DNA of 64,000 nt, taken from the NCBI GenBank assembly GCA_040752275.1, contig JBFMFH010000101.1, forward strand, positions 124,001 to 188,000, given 5' to 3'. A program made the position numbers and the translations under genes. This DNA is from JBFMFH01 sp040752275. GTDB taxonomy: Bacteria > Acidobacteriota > Vicinamibacteria > Vicinamibacterales > JAKQTR01. Under the pieces are notes generated by a model. The model saw nothing but the letters and a program-made list of their open reading frames with translations, was not told where the DNA came from and did not search any database. Positions 24,666 to 34,021 of this stretch are shown here, piece after piece (the stretch's first letter is position 1; each line of letters starts with the position of its first letter).

Positions 24666-25901
24666 ATGCCGGAATTCGCCTACGTCGCAGTCGGGCCGAA
24701 CGGCCAGCGGGTCGAGGGGACGGCCGTCGCCCCCAGCGAGAACGCCCTGGCCTCGCAGTTGAAGAACCAGAACCAGTACCTCGTCGAGGCGCGGGAGGCC
24801 GGCGCGCCGGCGGCCGAGGACGATGACACGATCGACCTGGCGCAGATCCGTGTGCTCGAGACGATCACGCGGCGCGACGTCATCTTCTTCACGACGCAGC
24901 TCTCCACCGTCATGGCGACGGGCATCAACCTGGTCGAGGGGCTGCGCGGCATCGAGTCCCAGATCGTCAAGGCGCCGATGAAGAAGGTCGTCGCCGGGCT
25001 CATCCGCAGCATCGAGAACGGCGAGAGCCTCTCCGGCGCGATGGAGCGCCACCCGGCGGCCTTCGACGAACTGTACGTGAACATCGTGCGTGCCGGCGAA
25101 GCCACGGGACGGGTGGACAAGACCCTGGACGATTTGGCGGCCCAGCTCGAGTGGCAAGACCGCCTCGCCCAGCGCGTGCGGGAAGCGCTTACCTATCCCC
25201 TGATCGTCGTCGGCCTGCTGACCGTGCTGATGTCGGTCCTGGTCGGGTTCACGATTCCCCGTTTCGCGGACGTGTACCGGCGCGTCAACCCCGACCTGCA
25301 GTTGCCGCTGCCGACGCGGGTCGTGCAGGGGACGGCCAGTTTCCTGGCCGCGAACTGGATCATCGTGGTGCTCGTGCTCGTCGTGCTGTACCTGCTGTTC
25401 AAGCTGCGGGTACAGGAGCCCGACGGGTCCGTGTGGCTGTCGAGGCTGCTGCTGCGCATTCCGGTGTTCGGCGAAGCCTATCGGAAGGTCTCGCTGTCGC
25501 GCTTCGCCCACTATTTCGGAACGCTCCACGAGGCGGGCCTCGAGGTCGCGCCGTCGCTGTCGCTCATGGAACGGGTGATCGGAAACGCCTACCTGTCACA
25601 GCGGTTCCGCGGCGCCGTGTCGCGCGTGATGGCGGGCGAGTCGCTCTCGCGCGCGCTCGCGGCCGTCGGCGAGTTCTCCCCGATCGTCATCCAGATGGTG
25701 GCCCTCGGCGAGACCACGGGCCAGATGCCCAGGGCCCTCGAGCAGGTCCGCCAGTACTACGACCGCGAGGTCGACATGACCGTCAACCGGGCCCTGACGC
25801 TCTTCGGACCCATTGCGCTCCTCGTGCTCGCCAGCGTCTTCGTGCTGATCGCGGTGGCCTTCTACCTGCCACTGTTCAACCTGGCAAGGGCAATCCGATG
25901 A
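24666..25901 (+). CDS. PilC/GspF inner-membrane platform protein
   Basis: The ATG at 24666 gives 411 residues; an in-frame GTG at 24651 overlapping the PilB stop is possible but less likely. The start PEFAYVAVGPNGQRVEGTAVAPSENAL is typical of GspF. Two T2SSF domains lie at about 80-205 and 285-405, with the paired motifs FTTQLSTVMATGINLVEGL and FAHYFGTLHEAGLEVAPSL. Three spans are near 180-200, 230-250 and 385-408. The end FYLPLFNLARAIR is nearly identical to family endings. The protein anchors the ATPase to the membrane and probably transmits rotation to subunits. It overlaps the last pseudopilin gene by 4 bases. Confidence 0.93.
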   Translation: MPEFAYVAVGPNGQRVEGTAVAPSENALASQLKNQNQYLVEAREAGAPAAEDDDTIDLAQIRVLETITRRDVIFFTTQLSTVMATGINLVEGLRGIESQIVKAPMKKVVAGLIRSIENGESLSGAMERHPAAFDELYVNIVRAGEATGRVDKTLDDLAAQLEWQDRLAQRVREALTYPLIVVGLLTVLMSVLVGFTIPRFADVYRRVNPDLQLPLPTRVVQGTASFLAANWIIVVLVLVVLYLLFKLRVQEPDGSVWLSRLLLRIPVFGEAYRKVSLSRFAHYFGTLHEAGLEVAPSLSLMERVIGNAYLSQRFRGAVSRVMAGESLSRALAAVGEFSPIVIQMVALGETTGQMPRALEQVRQYYDREVDMTVNRALTLFGPIALLVLASVFVLIAVAFYLPLFNLARAIR

Positions 25902-26656
25902 AGACCCGATCCTGCCCGTCCGTCGTCGGCTTCACGCTGATCGAGGTGGTGATCATCATCTCGGTCCTGGCCATCCTGGCTGCGGCCATCATGCCGGCCA
26001 TGCTGCAGCAGGTCGTGGACACGAAGATCGAGGCCACGCGCGCGGAGGCCAAGGTCCTGCACGAAGCCATGGTCGGCCGCCCGGACACCCCCGGGAGCTT
26101 CGGGTTCGTCGGCGACATGGGACGGCTGCCCACGTCGGTCGAGGAGTTGGTCCGGCCGGAGCGCCGGACCCAGCCATTCACCAGTGCGACCTTCCGCGGC
26201 GTCGGCATGGGGTGGAAGGGGCCGTACGTCAATGTCGGGGACACGAAGGACGACCAGCTCACCGATGCCTTCGGCCGGCCCTACCGCGCTGCCTACGGCC
26301 AGGTCCGAAGCGCCGGCCCTGACGGCGTGTTCGACACCGACGATGACATCGTCTATCCCCCGAAGCCGCCCATCATCACAGGCCGGGTGATTGTGACCGT
26401 CAAGCGCATGTCGGCCGAAGACCAGAGCTTCACCGTCGACCCGCCAGGCTACGAGGTCCGCCTCTACTACTCGAGGAACGGCCAGCAGGACTACGTCGCC
26501 GACAGCATGGCGCCCTTCGTCTTCGAGGACGTTCCGCAGGGGATACACGCCATCGAGGTGAATCGGCTCAAGCGCGACCAGATCGTCGTGTCCGACACGA
26601 TCCAGACCTTCGGCGGCGGCGCCACCAAGCTGGTCGAGCTGTTCTTCCGGTTGTGA
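25898..26656 (+). CDS. GspG-like pseudopilin with extra C-terminal domain
   Basis: The ATG at 25898 overlaps the PilC stop and gives 252 residues. Cleavage after Gly11 leaves FTLIE with Glu at +5. The core keeps GMGWKGPYVNVGDTKDDQLTDAFGRPY, close to but not DPWG, and SAGPDGVFDTDDDIVY, an Asp-rich loop that looks like a calcium site. After about residue 160 there is an added domain of ~90 residues (VIVTVKRMSAEDQSF..., VFEDVPQGIHAIEVNRL) resembling carboxypeptidase-regulatory/Ig-like beta folds. This extension sets it apart from the array prepilins and suggests a tip or adaptor subunit. It ends the eight-gene assembly operon. Confidence 0.86.
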   Translation: MKTRSCPSVVGFTLIEVVIIISVLAILAAAIMPAMLQQVVDTKIEATRAEAKVLHEAMVGRPDTPGSFGFVGDMGRLPTSVEELVRPERRTQPFTSATFRGVGMGWKGPYVNVGDTKDDQLTDAFGRPYRAAYGQVRSAGPDGVFDTDDDIVYPPKPPIITGRVIVTVKRMSAEDQSFTVDPPGYEVRLYYSRNGQQDYVADSMAPFVFEDVPQGIHAIEVNRLKRDQIVVSDTIQTFGGGATKLVELFFRL

Positions 26657-26672
26657 AGACGCGGCTTGGCCA

Positions 26673-26700
26673 GCCATCAGCCATCAGCATTCAGCCGTCA
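26673..26700 (+). repeat. Heptanucleotide array, unit GCCATCA
   Basis: Four in-phase units GCCATCA, GCCATCA, GCATTCA, GCCGTCA lie 16 bases after the last pseudopilin stop. The rest of the 162-base gap to the ATPase gene shows no further feature. Confidence 0.8.
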
Positions 26701-26818
26701 GCTCCCGCGCGAATCCGAAGAACCTCGCCGCCCTGGGCGGCAACCTCGTCCTTGATGTACACTCGGGAACCCCGGGGAAGCGTTTGCCGTCTCTAGGTCT
26801 GAGGAGTGGATGTGACCC

Positions 26819-27505
<687 letters not shown>

Positions 27506-27506
27506 C

Positions 27507-27541
<35 letters not shown>

Positions 27542-27671
27542 CGAGTCGCGCTGATCGCGCGACCTTGCTCGCGTGGTGCCTATACTGGCGCATCGAAAGC
27601 CGAGGCGGGGTCTGATCGCTCGCCAGCAGGTCGGAGACCTTGGTCGGCCGATCAGGCCGACTCGCCAACTT

Positions 27672-27699
27672 CTGTCTTCTGTATTCTGTCTCCTGTCTT
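27672..27699 (-). repeat. Heptanucleotide array, unit AAGACAG (minus strand)
   Basis: On the plus strand the units read CTGTCTT, CTGTATT, CTGTCTC, CTGTCTT. They lie 10 bases past the 3' end of the minus-strand ATPase gene, so both convergent genes end in the same heptamer on their sense strand. Confidence 0.9.
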
Positions 27700-27709
27700 C
27701 TGACAGCCG

Positions 27710-28594
27710 TTACGGTACAGCGGCAGCATGCCCCGGCGCCACCTCTCTCAACGGCGCCGACAGATCCACCGATTCCGCGGAGAAGGCCAGCCGCAGCCGC
27801 TCCGCCCGCAGGTCCGGGCCTGGCACCGCTGAGAGCAGGGCCCGGGTGTACGGGTGACACGGCGCATCGAACACATCGATGGTGCGGCCCATCTCGACCA
27901 CACGGCCCCGGTACATGACCGCGACACGCGAACAGAGGTGACGAACCAGCCGCAAATCGTGGGCAATGAACAGCAACGTGAGGGCGAGCCGCTGCTGGAG
28001 ATCCATGAAGAGGTTGATGACCTGCGCCTGGATCGACACATCCAGTGCCGACACCGGCTCGTCGGCGATCAGAAACGACGGTTCCAGGGCAAGGGCCCGG
28101 GCCAGGCCGATGCGCTGGCGCTGGCCTCCGGAGAACTCGTGCGGGAATCGGTCGCGGGCCGCCGGATCCAGCCCGACCATTCGAAACAACTCCTCCACGC
28201 GGTCGCGCCGTTCCGGCCGCGTGCCGATACGGTGGACCACCAGGCCTTCCTCCACGGCTTCTCCGGCGCGCATGCGCGGGTTCAGCGAGCTGAGCGGGTC
28301 CTGGAAGACCATCTGCATCCGCCGCCGGAAGTCGCGCAGCTCCGAAGGCGGACGTGCGAACACCTCCTGGCCCTCGAACGTGAACGACCCGGCCGTCGGC
28401 TCGACGAGCCGCAGCAGACAGCGGCCTGTTGTGGTCTTGCCACTTCCCGACTCACCAACCAAACCGAAGCTCTCTCCCTCCTCGATGGTGAAGTCCACCT
28501 GATCGACGGCACGGTGCACAATCGGCCGGCTCCACGGCGCGACCCGCCTCGAAAAGTCCTTCACGAGACCGCGCACGTCGACGAGTGAGGGCAT
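27710..28594 (-). CDS. Oligopeptide/dipeptide ABC ATPase, OppF/DppF type
   Basis: The ATG at 28594 is fused to the upstream gene's stop (TGATG) and gives 294 residues; the longer frame is not used. Walker A GESGSGKTT, Q-loop MVFQDPLSSLNPRM, signature FSGGQRQRIGLARAL, Walker B FLIADEPVSALDVS and H-loop IAHDLRLVRHL are all present. The C-terminal CHPYTRALLSAVP motif is the oligo_HPY region specific to Opp/Dpp ATPases. With the neighbouring DppD-type protein it would form the ATPase pair of a peptide importer. No permease or binding-protein gene lies here, so the rest of the importer must be elsewhere. The last residues run close to a heptamer array. Confidence 0.88.
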   Translation of the reverse strand: MPSLVDVRGLVKDFSRRVAPWSRPIVHRAVDQVDFTIEEGESFGLVGESGSGKTTTGRCLLRLVEPTAGSFTFEGQEVFARPPSELRDFRRRMQMVFQDPLSSLNPRMRAGEAVEEGLVVHRIGTRPERRDRVEELFRMVGLDPAARDRFPHEFSGGQRQRIGLARALALEPSFLIADEPVSALDVSIQAQVINLFMDLQQRLALTLLFIAHDLRLVRHLCSRVAVMYRGRVVEMGRTIDVFDAPCHPYTRALLSAVPGPDLRAERLRLAFSAESVDLSAPLREVAPGHAAAVP

Positions 28595-29586
28595 CAGGGC
28601 TCCTCCCGGAGCAGCAGACAGCGGCCCAGGTGGCCCGCCCCGGCGGAACGGAGCCCGGGTCGGGCGACGTCGCAGCCGTCGATCCGCTCGGTGCATCGAG
28701 ACGCGAACGTGCAACCGGGGGGGCGCGAGCCTGGGCTGGGAACCACGCCGGGAATGGCCTCCAGCCGGGTCCCTGGTCTGGCGCCAGGCAGGGACGCCAG
28801 AAGCCCGCGCGTGTACGGGTGCGCCGGTGACCTGAGGACATCGCGCGTCGGACCGACCTCGACGATCTGTCCCGCGTACATCACGGCCACCCGGTCGGCC
28901 AGGCCGGCGACGATGCCGAGATCGTGGGTGATGAGCAGCAGGGCCAGCCCGAGATCCTGGCGCATGTCGCCCAGGAGGTCCAGGACCTCCGCCTGCGTGG
29001 TCATGTCGAGGGCCGTCGTCGGCTCGTCGGCGACGAGCAAGGACGGCTGGCAGGCGATGGCCGCGGCAATCACCGCCCGCTGCCGCATTCCCCCAGACAG
29101 GTGGTGGGCGTAGCTGCGCGCGCACCGTTCAGGGGCCGGAATGCGGACGGCCGCGAGCAGGTCGACGACCCGCTGCCGAGCTTGCGCGCCGCGGGCGACG
29201 CCGTGCTGGGCCAAGGCCTCCGCGATCTGGTCCCCAATGGTGAATGAGGGGTTCAGCGCAGCCATGGGTTCCTGGAAGACGAACCCGATCCGGGCCCCCC
29301 GGACCTTCTGGAGCTCGCGCTCGCCGCAATCGAGGAGGTCCCGGGCTTCGAACAGGATGGACCCGCCAGCCACCCGACCCGGCGGCGGGACGAGTCCGAC
29401 AATCGACAGGGCAGCCGCGGACTTGCCGCAACCCGACTCCCCGACCAGACCAAGCGTCTCTCCCCGGTCGACATGGAAGCTGATCCCGTCGACGGCGCGG
29501 ACTGGCGCCTCGCGGCCCCCGCCGGCATCGAATTCGACAACGAGATCGGCGACCTGCAGCATGGCGTTGGGTGGCCCGTCGGACAA
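28594..29586 (-). CDS. Oligopeptide/dipeptide ABC ATPase, OppD/DppD type
   Basis: This 330-residue ATPase has Walker A GESGCGKSA, Q-loop FVFQEPMAALNPSF, signature HLSGGMRQRAVIAAAIACQPSLLVADEPTTALD and H-loop ITHDLGIVAGLADRVAVMYAGQIVE. The HPYTRGLLASLPG motif and a C-terminal Cys cluster (CTFASRCTERIDGCD) are typical of OppD/DppD; these cysteines bind an iron-sulfur cluster in some relatives. Ala follows the Walker A Lys-Ser, where Thr is more usual. The start lies 21 bases after the mutase stop, so the pair may be cotranscribed with methylmalonyl-CoA mutase. It would power peptide uptake with the OppF-type partner. Confidence 0.88.
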   Translation of the reverse strand: MSDGPPNAMLQVADLVVEFDAGGGREAPVRAVDGISFHVDRGETLGLVGESGCGKSAAALSIVGLVPPPGRVAGGSILFEARDLLDCGERELQKVRGARIGFVFQEPMAALNPSFTIGDQIAEALAQHGVARGAQARQRVVDLLAAVRIPAPERCARSYAHHLSGGMRQRAVIAAAIACQPSLLVADEPTTALDMTTQAEVLDLLGDMRQDLGLALLLITHDLGIVAGLADRVAVMYAGQIVEVGPTRDVLRSPAHPYTRGLLASLPGARPGTRLEAIPGVVPSPGSRPPGCTFASRCTERIDGCDVARPGLRSAGAGHLGRCLLLREEP

Positions 29587-29607
29587 TCCCGCGATGAACC
29601 GGGGTGC

Positions 29608-31200
29608 CTAGTCCAGCAAGGCTTCCCTGAACTCCCCGAAGACGGCCCGCAGCGCCTTGGCAACCTCACCGACCGTTGCCCGAGACTCGACGGCGGCGAC
29701 AATCGGCGGCACCAGGTTGGCGCCGCTCCTGGCGGCCCGATCGACGGCGGCGATGGCCGCCCTCCACTCGTGCTCGCTTCGGCTGGAGCGCAGCTGCCGG
29801 AGCCGGTCGATCTGTTCGCCCTCGACAGCGGGGTCGACTCTCAGCACGTCGATGCTGACCTGCGCATCGGTGTCGAAGCGATTGACGCCGACAACGATGT
29901 GGTCGCCGGCATCGACGGCCTTCTGCGCGTCGTATGCCGCGTCCTGGATGGCTCGCTGAACGAAACCCGACTCGATGGCGGGCAACATGCCGCCGAGCCT
30001 ATCGATACGGGCCAGCAGATCGCGCGCATCAGCTTCGATCCGGTCTGTGAGGTCCTCGATGGCGTACGAGCCGGCAACAGGGTCGACGGTATTGGCGACG
30101 CCCGACTCCGCGGCGACGATCTGCTGGGTGCGAAGTGCGATGGCCGCCGAGGTCGCCGTCGGAAGGGCCAGCGCCTCGTCGCGGCTGTTGCAGTGGAGGG
30201 ACTGTGTGCCGCCCAGCACGGCCGCGAGCGCCTGCAGCGCGACGCGAACGATGTTGTTGTCGGGCTGCTGTGCGGTGAGCGTGCTGCCGGCGGTCTGGGT
30301 GTGGAACCGCAGCTGCTGCGCCCGTGGGTTCGTGGCGCCGAACCGGTCCCGCATGATCGACGCCCACAGCCGCCGGGCCGCGCGGAACTTGCCAATCTCC
30401 TCGAGAACGTCACTGTGGGCGTTGAAGAAGAACGACAGCCGCTGGCCAAGGACGTTGACGTCGAGACCGGCATCGACCGCCGCCTGGACGTAGGCGATCC
30501 CATTGGCCAACGTGAATGCCACTTCCTGTACGGCCGTGGAGCCTGCCTCCCGGATGTGATAGCCGCTGATGGAGATCGTGTTCCAGTTGGGCAGATCCTG
30601 CTCGCAGAAGGCGAAGATGTCGGTGACCAGCCGCATCGACGGGCGCGGCGGGTAGATGTAGGTGCCGCGGGCCACGTACTCCTTGAGAATGTCGTTCTGC
30701 ACGGTTCCCGAGAGCGCCGCCAGCGGGACGCCTTGCCGTTTCGCCACGGCGATGTAGAGCGCCAGCAGGATGATCGCGGTGGCGTTGATGGTCATGGAGG
30801 TCGACACTCTCCCGAGCGGGATGGCATCGAAGAGCCTCTCCATGTCTTCGATCGAGTCGATGGCCACGCCGACCTTCCCAACCTCACCCGCCGCCAGCGG
30901 GTCGTCGGAGTCGTACCCAATCTGGGTTGGCAGATCGAACGCGACGCTCAGCCCGGTGACGCCCTGGCTCAGGAGGTAACGGTAGCGCTCGTTCGACTGG
31001 GCCGCCGTGCCGAACCCGGCGTACTGCCGCATGGTCCAAGGCCGGCCCCGGTACATCGTCGGCTGGATTCCCCGAGTGAACGGGAACTCACCCGGGAAGC
31101 CCAGCGCGCTCAGCGGATCCCAATCTGCCCGATCCGACGGGGTGACGAAGTGGCGCGCGCGTGAGCTGGATGGAGATGAAGGCGTCGTCGACATGGCCAC
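29608..31200 (-). CDS. Methylmalonyl-CoA mutase large subunit (catalytic domain only)
   Basis: This 530-residue protein matches the TIM-barrel part of B12-dependent acyl-CoA mutases: GIQPTMYRGRPWTMRQYAGFG, GLSVAFDLPTQIGYDSDDP, SGTVQNDILKEY and RFHTQTAGSTLTAQQPDNN. Tyr60 (RQY) and Arg178 (VARGTYIYPP) correspond to the Tyr89 and Arg207 positions of Propionibacterium MutB that read the methylmalonyl carboxylate; isobutyryl-CoA mutases have Phe and Gln there. So methylmalonyl-CoA to succinyl-CoA is the likely reaction. His215 (SGYH) is the catalytic histidine. The B12-binding domain is absent and no gene for it lies nearby, so a separate small subunit is needed. The DppD-type ATPase gene follows after 21 bases. 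Confidence 0.9.
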   Translation of the reverse strand: MAMSTTPSSPSSSRARHFVTPSDRADWDPLSALGFPGEFPFTRGIQPTMYRGRPWTMRQYAGFGTAAQSNERYRYLLSQGVTGLSVAFDLPTQIGYDSDDPLAAGEVGKVGVAIDSIEDMERLFDAIPLGRVSTSMTINATAIILLALYIAVAKRQGVPLAALSGTVQNDILKEYVARGTYIYPPRPSMRLVTDIFAFCEQDLPNWNTISISGYHIREAGSTAVQEVAFTLANGIAYVQAAVDAGLDVNVLGQRLSFFFNAHSDVLEEIGKFRAARRLWASIMRDRFGATNPRAQQLRFHTQTAGSTLTAQQPDNNIVRVALQALAAVLGGTQSLHCNSRDEALALPTATSAAIALRTQQIVAAESGVANTVDPVAGSYAIEDLTDRIEADARDLLARIDRLGGMLPAIESGFVQRAIQDAAYDAQKAVDAGDHIVVGVNRFDTDAQVSIDVLRVDPAVEGEQIDRLRQLRSSRSEHEWRAAIAAVDRAARSGANLVPPIVAAVESRATVGEVAKALRAVFGEFREALLD

Positions 31201-31300
31201 GCGGCCATTCTAGTCGACAGGCGGGTGGTTGTGGCGCGGACTGCGGTCCGGCGGCGGGGACTGGGCAGAAGAGTGGAGCCACGAGTTGCGAATCAAAGCG

Positions 31301-32647
31301 CTACGCCTCCAGTTGCGCGATGGCCCCGCGCCCGGCGTAGCGCCCCTGGCCGCCCAGTTCCTCCTCGATCCGCAGCAGCTGGTTGTACTTGACGATCCGG
31401 TCGGTCCGGCTTGCCGATCCGGTCTTGATCTGTCCCGCCCCCGTCGCGACGGCGAGATCCGCGATGGTGGCGTCCTCGGTTTCGCCCGAGCGGTGCGAGA
31501 TGACGGTCGCGTATCCCGCGCGGTGTGCCATGGCAATCGCGTCGAGGGTCTCCGACACGGTGCCGATCTGATTCAGCTTCACCAGAACCGCATTGGCGAT
31601 GCCGCGCTCGATACCCTGGGACAGGATCGATGGGTTCGTGACGAACAGGTCGTCGCCGACGATCTGGACTCGTCCACCCAACTGGTCCGTCATCGCCTTC
31701 CAACCGTTCCAGTCGGCCTCTGCGAGCCCGTCCTCGATCGACACGATGGGGTACTTGTTGATCCAGTCCGCGTAGAGCCCGACCAGCTCTCCTGACGAAC
31801 ACCCGGGTCCACCCGACTTGGCGAAGACGTACCGCCCTTCCCCGGCGGCCGGCGGATCCCACGGCGCCGAGCGTGGCGCGCCGTCGTCCCACAGTTCGCT
31901 GGCCGCCACGTCGAGCCCGATGCAGACGTCCCGCCCCGGCTTGTAGCCGGCTCTCTCGATGGCCTCGAGCAGGAGTTCCACCGCCTGGATGTTGGAACGC
32001 AGGTTCGGGGCGAATCCGCCCTCGTCGCCGACGTTGGTTGCGAGCCGGCGCTGCTTCAGGATGCCGCGCAGCGCATGGAACACCTCGACGCCCGCCCGCA
32101 GGCCGTCCCTGAACGTCCGCAGGCCGAGTGGCAGCACCATGAACTCCTGGAAGTCGACCGTCGAATCCGCGTGGGCTCCGCCGTTGATGATGTTCATCAT
32201 CGGGACCGGCATCAGCCAGTCGCCGGCCTCGGGCTGCCCGGAGACCTCCCGCAGATGGCGGTACAGGGGGAGATGCCGGCTTGCCGCGGCCGCCTTGGCG
32301 AAGGCCATCGACACACCGAGCAGAGCGTTGGCGCCGAGCCGGCTCTTGGTCGGCGATCCGTCCAGCTTCAGCATCGCCTCGTCGAGCGAGCGTTGATCGA
32401 ACCTCCGGCCCGTGAGGGCGGATCGGATCTCGCCGTTGACGTTCCCGACAGCCGTGAGCACGCCCTTGCCCAGATACCGTCGCGTGTCCCCGTCGCGCAG
32501 TTCAAGGGCCTCACGCTCGCCCGTCGACGCCCCGGATGGTACCGCCGCGCGCCCGAACGCGCCGTCCGTGAGCCTGACGTCCACTTCGACCGTGGGGTTA
32601 CCTCGCGAGTCGAGGATCTCCCTTCCGGCAATCGCGGCTATGGTCAT
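31301..32647 (-). CDS. eno: Enolase (phosphopyruvate hydratase)
   Basis: This 448-residue glycolytic enzyme converts 2-phosphoglycerate to phosphoenolpyruvate. The start IAGREILDSRGNPTVEVDV, the loop GASTGEREALELRD, VPMMNIINGGAHADSTVDFQEFM, the metal-binding SIEDGLAEADW, and the signature VLVKLNQIGTVSETLDA followed by SHRSGETEDATIADLAVA are all present, with active-site His, Glu and Lys residues in place. Between about residues 260 and 290 it carries a short insertion (SAPWDPPAAGEGRYVF) that makes it ~15-20 residues longer than typical bacterial enolases. It overlaps glgC by 4 bases, so the two are translated together. Confidence 0.96.
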   Translation of the reverse strand: MTIAAIAGREILDSRGNPTVEVDVRLTDGAFGRAAVPSGASTGEREALELRDGDTRRYLGKGVLTAVGNVNGEIRSALTGRRFDQRSLDEAMLKLDGSPTKSRLGANALLGVSMAFAKAAAASRHLPLYRHLREVSGQPEAGDWLMPVPMMNIINGGAHADSTVDFQEFMVLPLGLRTFRDGLRAGVEVFHALRGILKQRRLATNVGDEGGFAPNLRSNIQAVELLLEAIERAGYKPGRDVCIGLDVAASELWDDGAPRSAPWDPPAAGEGRYVFAKSGGPGCSSGELVGLYADWINKYPIVSIEDGLAEADWNGWKAMTDQLGGRVQIVGDDLFVTNPSILSQGIERGIANAVLVKLNQIGTVSETLDAIAMAHRAGYATVISHRSGETEDATIADLAVATGAGQIKTGSASRTDRIVKYNQLLRIEEELGGQGRYAGRGAIAQLEA

Positions 32648-33942
32648 GATTCACCTTCCCCGCCGGCTCGCGAACCCCGCCGGTCGGCATCGTGCTCGAA
32701 GGCCAGCGCCTCCGTGCTGATCGGGGCGATCACAGGCTCCTCGCCACTGGTGACGACGACCACACCCTGCTCGGTGACCGTGTGCCGCCGTGCGTCCTCG
32801 ACCGGGTCGTACCCAATCAGCGCACCGCGTGGGATCTCGACGTCCCGATCGATGATCGCCCGGCGGATTCGGGCGTGGCGATGCACCCGCACGCCCGGCA
32901 TCAGAAGACTCCGTTCGATGAGGCAGAAGCTGTGCACGCGCACGTTTGGCCCGAGGATGCTCCCGACGAGGCGGCTGCCCGACACGATGCACCCGGTCGA
33001 GACGATCGAATCGAGTGCCTGGCCACACCGCTGTCCCTCGTCCGCGAAGACGAACTTGGCGGGCGGCGCCTGCACCTGGTGGGTCCGCACCGGCCAGAGC
33101 GGATCGTACAGATTGAACTCGGGATTCACCTGCACCAGATCCATGTTCGCTTCGTAGAAGGCGTCGAGGGTGCCGATGTCGCGCCAGTACTTGTCGGCCT
33201 TCCGGTTCTCGTCCGTGAACGGAAACGCATAGACCTCTGCCGTGCGAATGAGCGTCGGAATGATGTCCCGGCCGAAGTCATGAGCGGACTCACGCCTGGC
33301 GTCGGCCCTCAGCGCCTCGATGAGCACGTCCGTGTCGAACACGTAGATGCCCATGGACACGAACGACTGGTCCGGCGCGCCCGGCATGCCCGGCGGGTCG
33401 GCCGGCTTCTCCTGGAATCCCCGGACGCGGCCGCGGTCGCCGACGTCAAGGACGCCGAAGCGCGAGGCGTCCGACCGAGGCACGTCGATGGCGGCGATGG
33501 TGACCGAGGCCTGCTGCTCCTTGTGGAAACGGAGCAGCCGGCCGTAGTCCATCTTGTAGACGTGGTCGCCGGCGAGGACGAGGACATGGGCCGGGTTCTC
33601 GCGCCGGATGGAGTACAGGTTCTGGTACACGGCGTCGGCGGTCCCCAGATACCAGTTGTCGCCGACCCGCTTCTGCGGCGGAAGGATCTCGATGAACTCG
33701 CCCAGCTCCTCGGACACCACCGTCCAGGCCTGACGGATGTGCCGATTGAGTGAGAGCGACTTGTACTGCGTGGCGATGAACACACGCCGGAAGCCGGAAT
33801 TGACGCAGTTGCTCAGGACGAAGTCGACAATCCGGTATGGGCCGCCGAAATAGACGGCCGGCTTCGCACGCTCGCGAGTGAGCGGGAACAGCCGCTCACC
33901 GGCCCCCCCCGCGAGCACGATGACGAGCGCGTTGTCCAGCAT
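32644..33942 (-). CDS. glgC: Glucose-1-phosphate adenylyltransferase (ADP-glucose pyrophosphorylase)
   Basis: The ATG at 33942 gives 432 residues; a start 10 codons earlier is also possible. LAGGAGERLFPLTRERAKPAVYFGGPYRIVDFVLSN is the nucleotidyltransferase entry with the regulatory Arg/Lys. VLAGDHVYKMDYGRLL carries the metal-binding Asp. GFQEKP follows, with FP(F)TDENRKADKYWRDIGTLDAFYEAN for substrate binding and a left-handed beta-helix at the C-terminus. It makes ADP-glucose for glycogen synthesis. Its stop overlaps the enolase start, an unusual glycogen-glycolysis pairing. It is divergently placed to a secreted-protein gene on the plus strand. Confidence 0.94.
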   Translation of the reverse strand: MLDNALVIVLAGGAGERLFPLTRERAKPAVYFGGPYRIVDFVLSNCVNSGFRRVFIATQYKSLSLNRHIRQAWTVVSEELGEFIEILPPQKRVGDNWYLGTADAVYQNLYSIRRENPAHVLVLAGDHVYKMDYGRLLRFHKEQQASVTIAAIDVPRSDASRFGVLDVGDRGRVRGFQEKPADPPGMPGAPDQSFVSMGIYVFDTDVLIEALRADARRESAHDFGRDIIPTLIRTAEVYAFPFTDENRKADKYWRDIGTLDAFYEANMDLVQVNPEFNLYDPLWPVRTHQVQAPPAKFVFADEGQRCGQALDSIVSTGCIVSGSRLVGSILGPNVRVHSFCLIERSLLMPGVRVHRHARIRRAIIDRDVEIPRGALIGYDPVEDARRHTVTEQGVVVVTSGEEPVIAPISTEALAFEHDADRRGSRAGGEGES

Positions 33943-34021
33943 GAGTCCGGGCACGAGCCGGACGGGCAGCACACACCCGATCCGGGCCGCATCTTACCAT
34001 ACGACCGGAGGCGGTAACCCT

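Noticed and set aside
29473..31164. 563-residue plus-strand open frame opposite methylmalonyl-CoA mutase
   Set aside because: It lies antisense to a clear mutase gene and shows only composition-driven sequence.
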